Position numbers and translations under genes: made by a program
The notes under the pieces: model-generated
Database searches by the model: none
What the model saw: only the letters and a program-made list of their open reading frames with translations
Told to the model about the DNA's origin: nothing
From: Rhizoclosmatium globosum
Taxonomy: Eukaryota > Chytridiomycota > Chytridiomycetes > Chytridiales > Chytriomycetaceae
Length of the DNA: 64,000 bases
Direction: 5' to 3'
Assembly (NCBI GenBank): GCA_002104985.1
Contig: MCGO01000070.1
Span: 62,001 to 126,000, forward strand
Shown: positions 49,713 through 61,670 of the stretch, one piece after another
How the letters are laid out: every line of letters starts with the position of its first letter
Position numbering within the stretch: position 1 is the first letter of the stretch

Positions 49713-52129
49713 ATGCTCACATCCATTTTCCTGTGTCCTCTTGCTCAGCAAACACCTCAACGCCTTGACAATATACCAACGCGTCAACAACCGCATTGAC
49801 ACTGTGAGTCCACAAAACTGCCCTCGTTTTGATGGAACGGCCATCCCCGAAACAACGTTTGTAAAGAAGTGGGAGGACAGTGGATACACGTATTTGATTC
49901 TCAATATCGGATACGACTTTGGTCAAATGATCATTCCAACGATAAACGAACCAGGATGTATGGTTTTTGGTCAGGCACTGGGAGGTGTTGATTGTACAAT
50001 CTCTCTTGGGGTTATATCGCCTTGCTCAGCCCCGGATTTGTGAGTTTTAATTCGATTAGTAATGGGTTGACAATATATTGAGTCAATGACAGTGTTAGTG
50101 TAGGAACTTACAGTTTTGATCCAAACTATCCGGCGTCTCGCGGAGATTTGCCCGACTTGCCACCTAGATATTATGGGTTCGATGGAATGTATTCGCCAAA
50201 TTGTTATGGCACCACTGCTTATTCTCAAATTACGCCCGATATTTCGCTTGGAACACAATATTGTTTGAGGCCCGGTCGCTCCCTCTCTGCTTGCCAATAC
50301 CTCGGTGAATATGGTGGGGCCGCTCTATACATCCAGGTACGTTCTTGGAGAAACTCCAGGAATCAATTTTAACGAATGTTTTCAGAATGACGGAATAATC
50401 AAGGTTACCGTAAAAGACAAAGGAACAAAGTGGACGCAAACCGGATCTGGATCAAAGGTTCTCTTTAAATATGGAAATGATGGCGACGCCGGACTGATTT
50501 CAAACAATGGGGTAGGAACAAAAAGCTGGAGCTCAAAAACATCCGGCACTGACGGGTTGTTATGTATCGAAGTATTTACTGGTGTTATTATCATTTACAA
50601 TGCCGGTGGTTCAAAGGCGGAAAACAAAGTTTGGGACAGTGATGGATTCTCAATCACCACCACGACCACATCAACTACTTCCATGACTTCATCAACTTCA
50701 ACAACAAATTCAACAACTACATCGTCTATGACTTCTTCTACTAGTACAACTGACACGACAACGTCGAGCTCAACTGAGACAACCACATCAAGTTCAACCT
50801 CTACTGAAACTACAACTTCCACGGATACAACAACTTCGATCTCAGCAGAGACGACGTTTTCAAGTTTGATTTCTTCAGGAATAGTTACGACCAGAATTGC
50901 AAGCACGATGGATGTTACATCCAATTTAGAGACTACGTTTTCTCCAACCGCCAAAACTTCATCTCCCACATTCTCGACATCAATGTTATCGGTATCAACA
51001 GTAACGTACGCGACAACGTCACCAACGACTAGGTCATCGAATCCAGTTTCTACTGTTTCGATAGAAGTGAAATCTGTCACAGCTACTCTAACTAACGACT
51101 TAAAGAGTGCCACGCAATTGAAAAGTGCTACGATACTGCCATCTGCTTCTAAAACAATCTCATCACAACCCATATTCGTCGCCTCGTCAGATTTCAAAAT
51201 GACTTCAACGGTCACTTCTTCTCTTCCGCCAGGTCCGTCTGTCTGCCCTGCCAAAACCGCACCTTTCAACCTTTTGGAAATTGCCAAAAGTCCGATTCCA
51301 TCAATTAGTCCAGTATCAAGATACAACGGGGATGTTGCTGCCATCGTTGCCAGTTTGACCCAATTATTACCTGCTTCGTTGAATCCATTGAATGCTGTAC
51401 AGATCACCTCCTCGCTGTTTAGTATTGTCGAGACTATCAAGCCAGGGGATAAGGCAACAAAATTCCTTGGAGCTGATTTCACAGAAGGTTATAATGCAGT
51501 AGTTGTCTTGATTACAAGCTCTCAGTATAAGGTATGAACGGTGTGATATCTGTCTTGTTTATGACACTAATACCTACAATAGTTCAACGGCTTGCCTGGT
51601 CCTTCTGATATTGAGACTTACGGACAAGCGAGCTGCTCTGTTACTATCAAGACTATAGCTATTTCAGGTGGAGGTGTCGGGTTTGGGTATGTTCTTGAGA
51701 ATCCATCAAGAGCGAATGGTTCTCAATGCAGTTGAATGATAATGGCACGCAATTAGTGGTCTCAATGTATACGGAACACAGGTCCTTGCCTCTATCACGT
51801 TTTCTGTGGTCGCCTTGAAAAGTTTGGATGAGAGAGATGTTGGATTTGTTATTGTCAATGGAGTAGGATTTAAGCAGACCATCGCTTCGACTGTGGCAGG
51901 TACAAGCTTGACTAAAACAGTTACTTCTTGTTCACAAAGTACTTCAACCACGACTTTGATGAAGCCTTCATCCATCACTAAGGTGATTACACCTTCAAGT
52001 AAAGAACAAGCTACTACTAGTTCAATTCAATCAACGATAAATATAAATGTGATGGCGTCGGGGGCTATGGCTTGGGGCTTAGTTTCTATATTTGTCTTCA
52101 CAGTGTTTAACGCTCTTTTTCTTCTTTGA
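49713..52129 (+). pseudogene. Second mucin-like Ser/Thr-rich surface protein, with frameshifts
   Basis: Paralogue of the split gene at 9426/20472 with the same exon order: 49713-50039, 50114-50336, 50386-51531, 51583-52129. Shared segments include LTIYQRVNNRIDTVSPQNCP, LPPRYYGFDGMYSPNCY, SACQYLGEYGGAALYIQ, a Ser/Thr tract, LLPASLNPLNAVQITSSLF and a hydrophobic C-terminus. Against the first copy it has one extra base in the signal peptide (the ATG at 49713 reads MLTSIFLCPLA and then goes out of frame) and two single-base losses in the last exon (near 51700 and 51780). The mature N-terminal part and the Ser/Thr region are intact. It is probably a decaying gene; an alternative upstream ATG would give a protein without a signal peptide. 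Confidence 0.75.
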
Positions 52130-52251
52130 GTGATTGACAATGAAACATATTATTCGGAAATAACCCTCTGTTTTGTATTGATTGTTTAACTCAACAAAGA
52201 ACCAAGTTCTTTGCAGTTTAAAATGGACAATCACAATTATTTATGGCAAGC

Positions 52252-55037
52252 TTAACAAATGTATACCGAAGTAATTTCATCCGGAATCATTTCAGCTGAA
52301 AACATCATTCCCGATCCAACGCGGACTACCTCATCTTCTGATTTACGAACAGTACGAATTACAATTGGGGTCGCGCTCGTGGAAAGCGCAACTAAGACTT
52401 CTGATTCCACATTGAGAATAATCATATCTCCGTAATAATACGAATGTCTTGTAAGCTCTGAAGAACCAGCAGGTGGTGTATAATCTGCATCCACAAGCGC
52501 CAACAGAATCTCACCACCAACATCAACCGCCAAAAACGTAACGTATCTGTGCGACGAAAGATCCCAAGAATATGTATGTATAAGTCGCCAAAGATCTTTA
52601 TCATTCGCGCTATTTCTCCAAGAGCTTTGGAACTGCTCCAAAGTTTTGTCCAAGTCAATCCCGCAAGATTCGCAAAACGCTGTTACTCTTTCCTCGATTT
52701 CACCAATACCATAGAGCTCCACTACTGATGAATATCGAATTGTGTAGACTCTGTTATTAGGCAAATCCAACTTCATCCGATTATCCTCCAGAATTTGAGC
52801 TTTGAACACTTCATCCGTTTCGAAAGGTAATTCTCGAATTGATTTGAGAACCCTGTCTTCATCCGTCACCAATGGTAGCCAGGACATTCCTTCATAACCA
52901 AGACCTTGTATATACAAGCAACTATGATCTCCTGCATGCGCCATTTCTGTCCAAATTGTTTTCCACATGTTCGACTCTCCGTCTTTTTCATAATTCGGTA
53001 GAATAGGTTCTTTGAATACGTGAGGTAACATAAGTGTAAAAATATAGGGCTTGTCTTCAACCTTGGCTGCTTCACGTCGAACAATGGAAACAACGATGAA
53101 GTTTGGAGTAATCCGGATTTGAGACGTCCGAAAGTTTCTTTGTCGCAAAACAACAAAAAGGTCATACATGGCATCCGTCATCAAGGAATAGAGCATAATA
53201 TCTGGATCATCGGACGCCAATTGTTGATAAATAGAGAATTGAAGAGCTTCTTCATGTCTCTCTTCATGATATGCATTGTAAAGTTTTGCCATCGCGTCGT
53301 GGTCAACAAAGAAGCCACATGCTGGAGAATAGAACCAAAGCTTTGGAGGAAGGACGCCTTCTTGCAACGTCCAGGCGCGACGCGTCCAATTGAGATTACC
53401 TCTGAACCAGAAAAGATCGTTGGCCATCAAAAGAGAAGCCGACATGGAGTCCTGGAAAATTTCTCCTGTGCACTCTTCGGCAACACGAGCAACAGCCGCT
53501 GTGTAGTCTTGTTCTTCCATTACATTCTGCCATTCGCCCTCAGGCCATTCACTTCGCTTGCTAGATCCAGCAAACACCACAGTAAAATCGCAAATGCTGT
53601 ATAGCTTGTTCATAATCATCATCGTGGCTGTCAAAAGTTCAGTATTTATACACAGGAGAGTATTTGTCAAAAAGTACTGGACCTTGACGGCGAACGGAAT
53701 CGTTCTGATCGACGCACAGAAAGTCAATCCAGAAATGTTGAACAGCTGTACCGGTTTTAGCAGTATGCTCCTTGAGCTTTTGCATCATATCCACCAGTTC
53801 ATTCCATTTCTGCAAACTCTCAATCAAGATTTCGTGGGTTCCAGATGCAAATGGAACTTCAATTTTTGAGACCGAGCCCCACACATGACTCAATGCACCA
53901 AATGGAGGATGGTTATTCAAGTCATATTCTTGGAGAGAGAATTCAGGTGTATCTCCGTCGCTTAAATGTACCAATGTAATAGACGTAGCTATATATAACG
54001 CGGAATAAGATTGAAGTTGAACTCAAAGAAAATGCCAAACCTGCCGATACTGTCAAAGACTTTTCAGGCGGAACGACAATATCATTTTTTTGCGACTGGA
54101 GGACCCAATTCTTCCACAATGGAGTTGCAATGTAATGGTCTTTGTCTCGCATCACACTGATCGTGTGTGAATTGAAACACATTGATTTCACAGCATCTTC
54201 GTTTCCCGATAAAATCGCAATTTGAGGCTCGTCTAGACTAAATATACGCTGCAAGTGTTTCCACGCCATCGCAGAGGAATGCCAGTTGAAAACAGGCCAT
54301 AGCGTCTCAGCAATGTCAGTTCTGAAAGTCTCTTCATCAGGTGCATCACACACCAACATTACAACCTCAATAGTTGTGTTCCCTTTGTACTTTTCTTGAA
54401 GTCCATCTATAAACGTTGTAACTGGCGGCTCCATTTTCAAAAACTGGTGATGTTCATGTGCGACAGGAGAAGGGGTATGGCATAATCCGCAGTGGTTGTA
54501 ATTATGGCAGCTTTGGCACTTGTATCTAATTCCTGAAAAGAATTGGTTGCAAGAGTTACATTTGATACCAGTCCAGAGTGTGTTTGTAGCTACAACAACC
54601 TCCTTGCCATTGAAGGATTCAGGGGATATCTCCAAGCCGCTACAGCTGATAAAAGACGAACTTTCGATCACGTCTTTTATGGCAAGCACCTTTGTTAATG
54701 TGGAAGCATAAAATTGATCAGGGTTTTGCCATTGAGCCATTGAGTGCGCACTTACACTATCTTCAGTTTCACCAGCCTCTTTCTCAGCCGATCCCTTCAG
54801 CACAGTCTTGATCGCATTCAGGGACTCAGACAAATCCGGTGAAAGACTCAGTTCCTTGATCTCGATAGCACATGAATTGTGCAGGTTTTCGAAAATGCCA
54901 AGTTCCTGGTTGAGCCGGATGATCTCGTCCATCTCTGTGCATTCATTGATTCGCTGTGCAATATCATCGCATTTGTTGCGCAAGATCGGAAACTCTCTCA
55001 GGAGTTCATTAAGTCTTGTAGTCTGATCGCCAAGCAT
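52252..55037 (-). CDS. ZZ zinc finger plus HET domain protein
   Basis: Exons 55037-54041, 53988-53683 and 53627-52252, 892 residues, all in frame. Residues 1-60 are helical, probably a coiled coil. Residues 154-201 are a ZZ-type zinc finger (GIKCNSCNQ, GIRYKCQSCHNYNHCGLC, then HEHHQF). From about 340 the HET (heterokaryon incompatibility) domain follows: FGALSHVWGS, HFWIDFLCVDQND, then across an intron YSICDFTVVFAGSS and RRAWTLQEGVLPPKLWFY. HET domains are TIR-like death effectors in fungal self/non-self recognition. The C-terminal 350 residues are unrecognised. It lies directly downstream of, and convergent with, the mucin-like gene. Confidence 0.85.
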
Positions 55038-55572
55038 CCTTGCTTCTCTTTTTTATAAAAGATAAATATATTTGTTATATAAACGCGTTAACCTGTATGG
55101 AACATGTTATTTTCCATAAATACCATGTCGACACCACCAACCCCGCATTGAACTCACGTTTCTTTGTTTGAAAAGACCTTCCAGAAAGGAAAGAAGGAAG
55201 AAGGACGGAAAAAAGAGGTCAATCTGCAACAAAGGGAAAATTCTTTCGCTCTAGAAACCTACTCTCGTCCCCTGTTGCACTTCAGCTCAAGAGGACGCGC
55301 GTAAAACCAACCTTCTATTGATAGAACCCGAGATTCTTCCCTGCTCAAACAACCCGATCCTGGTACAGCCTTTTTGCTTCGTGAAACGTGTGGGGACGAT
55401 ATAGAAATCTGACTTCATCTTTCACCTCCTCCTTCCTTCTGCAAATCCAACTTCAAACAGAGAGAACTCAACCACCTCCCTGTCATCGCGTCATCAGTGA
55501 TCTAATAGCAATCAACTAAAACAAACCGAGAAACCTTTTGCGTCTCAATCTAAAAAGAAATCTATATACAAA
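55038..55572. other. Intergenic region upstream of the G-alpha gene
   Basis: About 535 bp between the divergent HET and G-alpha genes. Contains TATATAAAC near 55077, a CT-rich tract near 55430 and a probable long 5' leader. No gene seen. Confidence 0.45.
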
Positions 55573-57106
55573 ATGGGCTGCTCGAATAGTGTCGAAGACA
55601 AAGAATCAAGACAACGTAACGATGAGATTGAAAACAACCTCAAGAAGGAGAAGTTGATGCTGCGGAACGAAGTCAAGATGTTACTGTTAGGTTAGTCAAC
55701 ATCCAAAATCTGGCCCCCCTCAACCTTCTTTCTCCATAAACGGAATATTCCATCTATCCCACACCACCCACCAACCCAGCCCCCAATTTCAATACTTAAA
55801 AACGTAAAAAAAAACAAAAAAAAAAACATAACCATTAACAACTCCCACCAGGAACGGGAGAATCCGGAAAATCAACAATTCTAAAGCAAATGAAGCTCAT
55901 CCACGACAACGGATACAACGACGACGAAAGAGAAGCCTTCAAAGAAATCATTTTCTCAAACACTGTTCAATCGATGCGAGTGCTTTTGGAGGCCATGGCC
56001 AACATGGGCATCGCGTTGGGGAAACCAGAGAACGAAAAACACAAGCAGGTTGTCATGGATTTACCAAACCAGATTGAGGCGGACGCTTTCCCACCGGACT
56101 GTGCGGCGGCCGTGAAGGCGCTTTGGGCGGATGAAGGTGTTCAAGCGTGTTTTGCTAGATCCAGAGAATTTCAGTTGAACGACTCTGCTTCATAGTAAGT
56201 ATTGGGTGTAATCCCAACAAACCTCATATATATACCTCAACACAAAACATCTAACCTACTTCAAACTACCCCAAATAAAACAGCTACTTCGAAGCCATCG
56301 ACCGTATCGGAGACCCCAAATACAAACCCAACGACCAAGACGTCCTGCGTTCCCGTGTCAAGACGACCGGTATCACTGAAACCTGCTTCCACATTGGAGA
56401 GCTCAACTACCGTCTATTCGATGTGGGAGGACAACGTTCTGAACGTAAAAAGTGGATCCACTGTTTCGAAAACGTTACCTCAATCGTCTTCTTGGTTGCC
56501 GTGTCTGAGTATGATCAAGTTCTTGTGGAAGATGAGACTGTGGTATGTACAACGAAAAACGACATTCTTTCTGGACTTTGTCTCTTTCGTTCTTTTTGAT
56601 GCTCACATTATGCTATTAGAACCGTATGCAAGAAGCACTCACACTGTTCGACTCCATCTGTAACTCAAGGTGGTTCGTCAAGACCTCCATCATTCTCTTC
56701 TTGAACAAGGTGGACTTGTTCAAGATCAAATTGCCAAAATCACCGATGGGCAAGTACTTCCCAGATTACACTGGTGGTACGTGTTGTTTCCCCCCCTATT
56801 CCTCCCATCTTTCGTTCCTCATCCTTTTCATGAACTAAATATTCAAAATAATAGGTGACAACTTTGAGGAAGCCTCGCAATACATGTTCAACCGTTTCGT
56901 CTCGCTCAACCAATCAGACCAGAAACAAGTCTACACACACTTCACTTGTGCCACTGATACTACTCAAATCAAGTTCGTCATGGCTGCTGTGAATGATATT
57001 ATTGTGCAGAACAACTTGAGGTAAGAAACCCCCACAGTATGACAATCCTCTTTTGTTCCCGGTACTTAAATACAAACACAAATACAGGGACTGTGGTTTG
57101 ATGTAA
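55573..57106 (+). CDS. Heterotrimeric G-protein alpha subunit
   Basis: Six exons (55573-55690, 55852-56194, 56284-56542, 56620-56776, 56855-57020, 57088-57106), 353 residues. MGCSNS gives the myristoylation Gly and palmitoylation Cys. All GTP motifs are present: GTGESGKST, the switch I Arg in [27 protein letters not shown] and FTCATDT. It ends in NNLRDCGLM, with a Cys four from the end, as in Gi/Gpa1-type subunits that couple to seven-helix receptors and can be ADP-ribosylated. The last exon is only 19 nt. The protein relays pheromone or nutrient signals at the plasma membrane. Confidence 0.95.
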
Positions 57107-57473
57107 ATGCAGTTGTTCCATCTCCCAAAGAGGCTATGTTGTTTGTTCGTTTGTTTTGTTCTTCGTGTGCATGTGATGTTTCTCGGAAGTCTCATTCTTT
57201 ACAAAAATTTGTCATGCAGAAGCAGTAATCCCCGTTATCATTTATGTTTTCTTTTGTTTTACCATTTTCTTTTTGAGTCCAACATCTTAATTTACTTATC
57301 CGACATGAATAAACGTATTAATATTGAAATGACAGAGTCAACGAGAAATACGGTGGTTTATTTTCCTCCACCAACAACTCTCTCCTCAAAAAAAGCAAGG
57401 ATATAAAACAAAGGCCAGCCAACACTCCTCACCTCCTTCACTCATTTTCCAACTTTTTCCTTCGACACAGGAC
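57107..57473. other. Convergent 3' region of G-alpha and Rpt5
   Basis: AT-rich 3' untranslated sequence with an AATAAA at 57309; no gene seen. Confidence 0.45.
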
Positions 57474-59333
57474 TTAAGCATAGTACTGCAAACTAGTCTT
57501 CTTCTTAGCCTGCACTTCCTGAATACCCTCCATGAAATCTTCATGCCGAATCTCAACAGCCCCACGTCTCAATGCAATCATACCCGCCTCCACACAAACA
57601 GCTTTACACTGTGCTCCGTTGAACTCGTCACAACTGCGCGCGAGTTCCTCAAAGTTCACGTCGGGCGAGGTTGTCATTTTACGCGAGTGGATTTGCATGA
57701 TACGGGCACGCGCTTCTTCGGTTGGGAGTGGGAATTCGATTTTTCGGTCGAGACGGCCGGAACGGAGGAGAGCTGGGTCGAGAATGTCGATACGGTTTGT
57801 TGCAGCAATAACCTTTCAAAGTGCGAGAGTTAGACAGTGCGTTCTATTACTCCCAGAGGAGCATTTCCTACCTTGATACGGTCATCAGAGGAGAATCCAT
57901 CCAACTGGTTCAGCAATTCCAACATGGTTCTCTGCACTTCACGATCTCCTGACTTTTCACTGTCGAAACGCTTTGTTCCAACGGCGTCAATTTCGTCAAT
58001 GAAGATAATGGTGGGTGCCTTCTCCTTCGCCAATTTGAACGCGTCACGGACTATTTTCCTCGTGTCAATACATACACGGGCCCTGTTTCCAAGAAAGTAC
58101 TCACCAATTCTTGCTCCGTCTCCAATAAACATCTGCACCAACTGAGGACCAGCCAACTTCAAAAAAGTAGCATTACTCTGTGCCGCACAAGCTCTCGCCA
58201 TCAAAGTCTAAGCATATCATCAGTCTCAACAGAACCTCCCCATGTCCAACAAAGAAAACCACAAACCTTTCCAGTTCCCGGAGGTCCATACATCAAACAC
58301 CCCTTGGGTGGCTTAATCCCCAACTTAATAAACCGATCCCGCTGATTCATAGGCTCAACAATAGCTTCCACAAGTTCCGTAATTTGCTTATCAAGACCTC
58401 CAACATCATTATAATCTTCCGTCGGCTTCTCGTCCACCTCCATAGCTTTCACACGAGAGTCGTACCTAAAGAGGGCATTTTTAGTCTCCAACAGTGACAA
58501 CAGGAATGAGAAACGGCTTACTCTGGAGGAAGGGTGTCAAGAACCAAATACGAGTCCTTGTTGACACCAACAAGGTCACCGGGCTTAAGAGAGGCAGGGT
58601 CGACGAGACCAATCATGGGAAGGAAGATTGTCTATTGGACGTATTTTGTATTTTTAGGGACTGAGGGGGTTGAGTAATTCAAGAAACACGAAGTACCTGA
58701 CGTGTTGACGTTTTAACGACAGCGCATTTCCCTTTTCTGTGGGCATCCAAGTCAATATTTGCACCGTCTTCTTCGGGTTCATCGTTTGGATCCATGTCGA
58801 GAATCTATGTTGCTTTTGGAGTTAGACAGTTCCACACATCAACAACAAATCAACTCGAAGTTCAGACGAACTTCGTGGCACGCAAAACATACTCTCGCAA
58901 CAGTGTGCTGAGACTCCCTTCCTTCGGCTTCCAATCCCACCCTCCACCTCAAGCTGAGCCAACCTCGACAGCAAACACATCACCACTTCCACCAGTAAAT
59001 GAAAGAGGGAAGCATTACCTCGACAATGTTAGAGACAAGGTAGGGCAACTGCTTGTTGAGCTTAATCTTTTCCTTGTTCTCCTTGATTTGCTCCTTCTGA
59101 GCCGCGTGTTCGTGGGACAGACGGGACTGCTCCGACCGCATAATCTAAATGTGTTAATAGTAGGGTTAGTGTTGTTGGAGTAAAGCAGGCGTAGTACATA
59201 CGCGAATGTCATTTTCGAGTAGTTTAATTCTGTTGATGATATCGTCTGTTGAAGCTCTGAGAATGTCAGCTCCGAGTTCTTCTTCGAGGGAAGGTGCGGC
59301 ATCCGTGGCCATCGAGTCTTCGAGCGTTGCCAT
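57474..59333 (-). CDS. RPT5: 26S proteasome regulatory ATPase Rpt5 (PSMC3)
   Basis: Eight exons (59333-59202, 59144-59019, 58804-58697, 58631-58522, 58465-58267, 58207-58105, 58050-57872, 57812-57474), 431 residues. An N-terminal coiled coil ([20 protein letters not shown]) precedes an OB domain. The AAA core has [12 protein letters not shown], Walker A GPPGTGK, Walker [13 protein letters not shown], and the arginine-finger region [21 protein letters not shown]. It ends in SLQYYA, an HbYX tail that docks into the 20S core and opens its gate. It unfolds ubiquitinated substrates as part of the 19S base. Confidence 0.95.
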
Positions 59334-59485
59334 GGTTGGAGTTGGTGTTGGTTTTTTGACTTTGTTCAACTTGAATGACAAACGACGCGCGTTCCCCCTT
59401 GTTCAAACAAAACAAATTAAATAATAAAGAAAAAAAAACAGTGGAACTTAAAAAGGACAACTAAAGATGGAATAAAAATGCATCG

Positions 59486-61078
59486 TCACGGCATTCCCTC
59501 AGCGGCTGCGGCACTGCTGCCTTCTTCAACGTTTGCACTAGATGCACTCACTCCAAGCCCCCCGAGCATCCGCAATACTGTCATGGGCTCCAACACACTT
59601 TCTCTCTTCTTCTTGTCGCTCTCATATGCTCCAATGAGCGTCCCAAACAACTCGGTACACTCTCTCTGGCTAAAGTGTGCACGTCTCGCCAACGAAGACA
59701 CTACATCTCTACGAGAGTGAATCTAATTGATTTAGACTGTGTTAGAAATTTCGAAAGCCACAGCTGAAAAAAGGTACCTCAAACTGTAGAGCCTCAACAC
59801 TCTTTTCCATCCATCCAGCAACCCCTTCCTGTTCCTTTCCACACTCCTTTGCTTGCGCAACTACTTTCTGAAGAGATTCTGGGAGTGCATTCTCCAGACT
59901 CAAGCGGCTCTCGCCATTCAAAGACTCGTCTTGGTTTCCTTTGGCAATCATAGCATCCCATTCCGCCTCCTCCTGCATCAACCTATCCCACGCGTCAAAA
60001 CACTCATCAAAATAAAGAAACGGAAGATAAAAAAATATGATACTCACATACGAATCTCTTCCTCCAATGCATCAATCTCACGCGCATTCTTTACATTTTC
60101 CGGATTCGGCACAGTTTTCACTTTAGTAGTCGATGCAGCATCATTCTGAGGACGGTTATACCAACTCGTATTAATCTTTTTCGATGCAAGACCCGAAATG
60201 AGCGTGTCATACAACTTGAGGGCTATTACTCATAGCATTTTAGTTGAAGTAGAATGCGCCTCCTAAACACACTCAACTCATGGCATCGTCAACGCGTTCA
60301 GCGAGAAACTCAGCTTTCGTGTAATGAGCACACCAGAGGAGGACCTGACGCAGACGCATAGGTTCGGGCTGATCCGGGTCAATCAGAGTATAATATTCGC
60401 TTGGGTTGATGGATGGATGAGGCGGAGCTTCAAAGTAGATGATTTCATCAGTTTTGACATTGTTTGTGTTTGAGGACAAAAACAACCAACCAATAGCGAG
60501 GCCACTTGGACTACTCGACAGCCGCTTTCCACGTGTTCCGAGACTACTTCTGCGTCTCTTGTCGGCCGCGAGAAGAGGGATTTTGAGAGGGACTTGGTTT
60601 GATTGGGATTGAGGATCGTTTCTGAGGAATCTGTTTCGTTGGATGGTTGGCGTTTCAGCGGTTGCGACAGGAACGAGCGAATCGAAGTGGGATTGGATGT
60701 TGCTGTTGTTGTTGTTGTTGCTGTTTTGAGTATCTTGTTTGAGGTTGTCGATTGGGTGAGTGGGTGGTTGTTGTTGAACGACAGCGGAAGGAACCGTCTC
60801 GCGTCGTTTCTTTGCCGCCACCGAGGACCCGCTTTTCTTCATTTTGACAGCTTCGGTAAAGTCTCCTGTGGCGGCTCTCTGTTTGGAACGAGGTTAGGTC
60901 CACTAGGTCACTGGGTCCCTCGGTCCCTAGGTTGTTCTAGGTACTCTACCTTCAGACCCTTCGCATTCGACTTGTTTGATGCCGAAGATGCCTCAGGGAC
61001 AGGCACTTCAGTTGAAGAGGAGGCTGCCATCTCAGTGCTGCGTCGTCGCGTGTTGTAGCGCGGTGTTGGTGTAGACAT
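59486..61078 (-). CDS. DSN1: Kinetochore MIS12 complex subunit DSN1/Mis13
   Basis: Exons 61078-60950, 60878-60278, 60228-60048, 59982-59778 and 59722-59486 sum to 450 residues. A basic N-terminus (RYNTRRRS) and low-complexity Gln/Asn stretch precede the Dsn1 signature: DKRRRSSLGTRGKRLSSSP, the conserved Aurora B target region, then YYTLIDPDQPEPMRLRQVLLWCAHY. The rest is helical coiled coil (EIDALEEEIRMLMQEEAEW). In the MIND complex it connects the inner centromere (CENP-C) to Ndc80. The N-terminal part is probably disordered. The start is the first ATG with MSTPTPRYN; the frame is open further upstream. Confidence 0.85.
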
Positions 61079-61670
61079 CTTGTTTTGTTCTCTACTTTGT
61101 TTCGTCCGACAAATGGACAACTTATTCTTACCTATTCCCTCCTTTTCAAACATCACTACTTACTATCAAAAACTTAAAAAGAACAGACTGAGAAGAATAT
61201 TATAAAACCACCCCGAAGGCAGTTTCCTCTCTAGAGACACATACTCTTCATGAGGAACCCCTCTCCTTCCATCATAACCTTCCGAAACGCATTCTGCAGT
61301 GACTTTTTAATCGATTTTGAGACACGCTTTTCTTCTTTGAAAAGCCGAAACATCGTCTTACGGACAAGTGTTGTTGCTGTAGCTACTGAAAGGTGTCAGG
61401 ACAGTTTTGAACTGCAGTGGGTAAACTCATGTTGAGGGTTTCAACAACAACAGCGAAATAAATCGCCCAATAAGCTTATCCCTCACCCTTCTAAGTTCTT
61501 ACACACTTTCTTTTACTATCTGCCGAAAAAGATACGTTTAATAAATTTTCCAGGTCGGCCTTCGGTCGGCTTTCGGTTTGTTGAGTGGTGATCGAGATTT
61601 TCGTAATTGAAAAACCGCACCAAAGCCCTTCAGCCACATGTTTGCAAACAAACATTGAAGAAAATAATTC
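61079..61670. other. Intergenic region
   Basis: About 590 bp between two divergent genes. A 61-codon frame at 61250 has no supporting feature. A small inverted or tandem motif GGTCGGCCTTCGGTCGGC lies near 61553. Otherwise nothing is seen. Confidence 0.4.

Noticed and set aside
50595..51482. Long minus-strand ORF rich in Val, Glu and Asp
   Set aside because: It is the antisense shadow of the Ser/Thr-rich tract of the mucin-like gene; the same happens at 10289-10495 and 20348-20659.
61250..61435. 61-codon ORF between DSN1 and the Cys-rich gene
   Set aside because: No domain, no splice signal and not preceded by promoter-like sequence.
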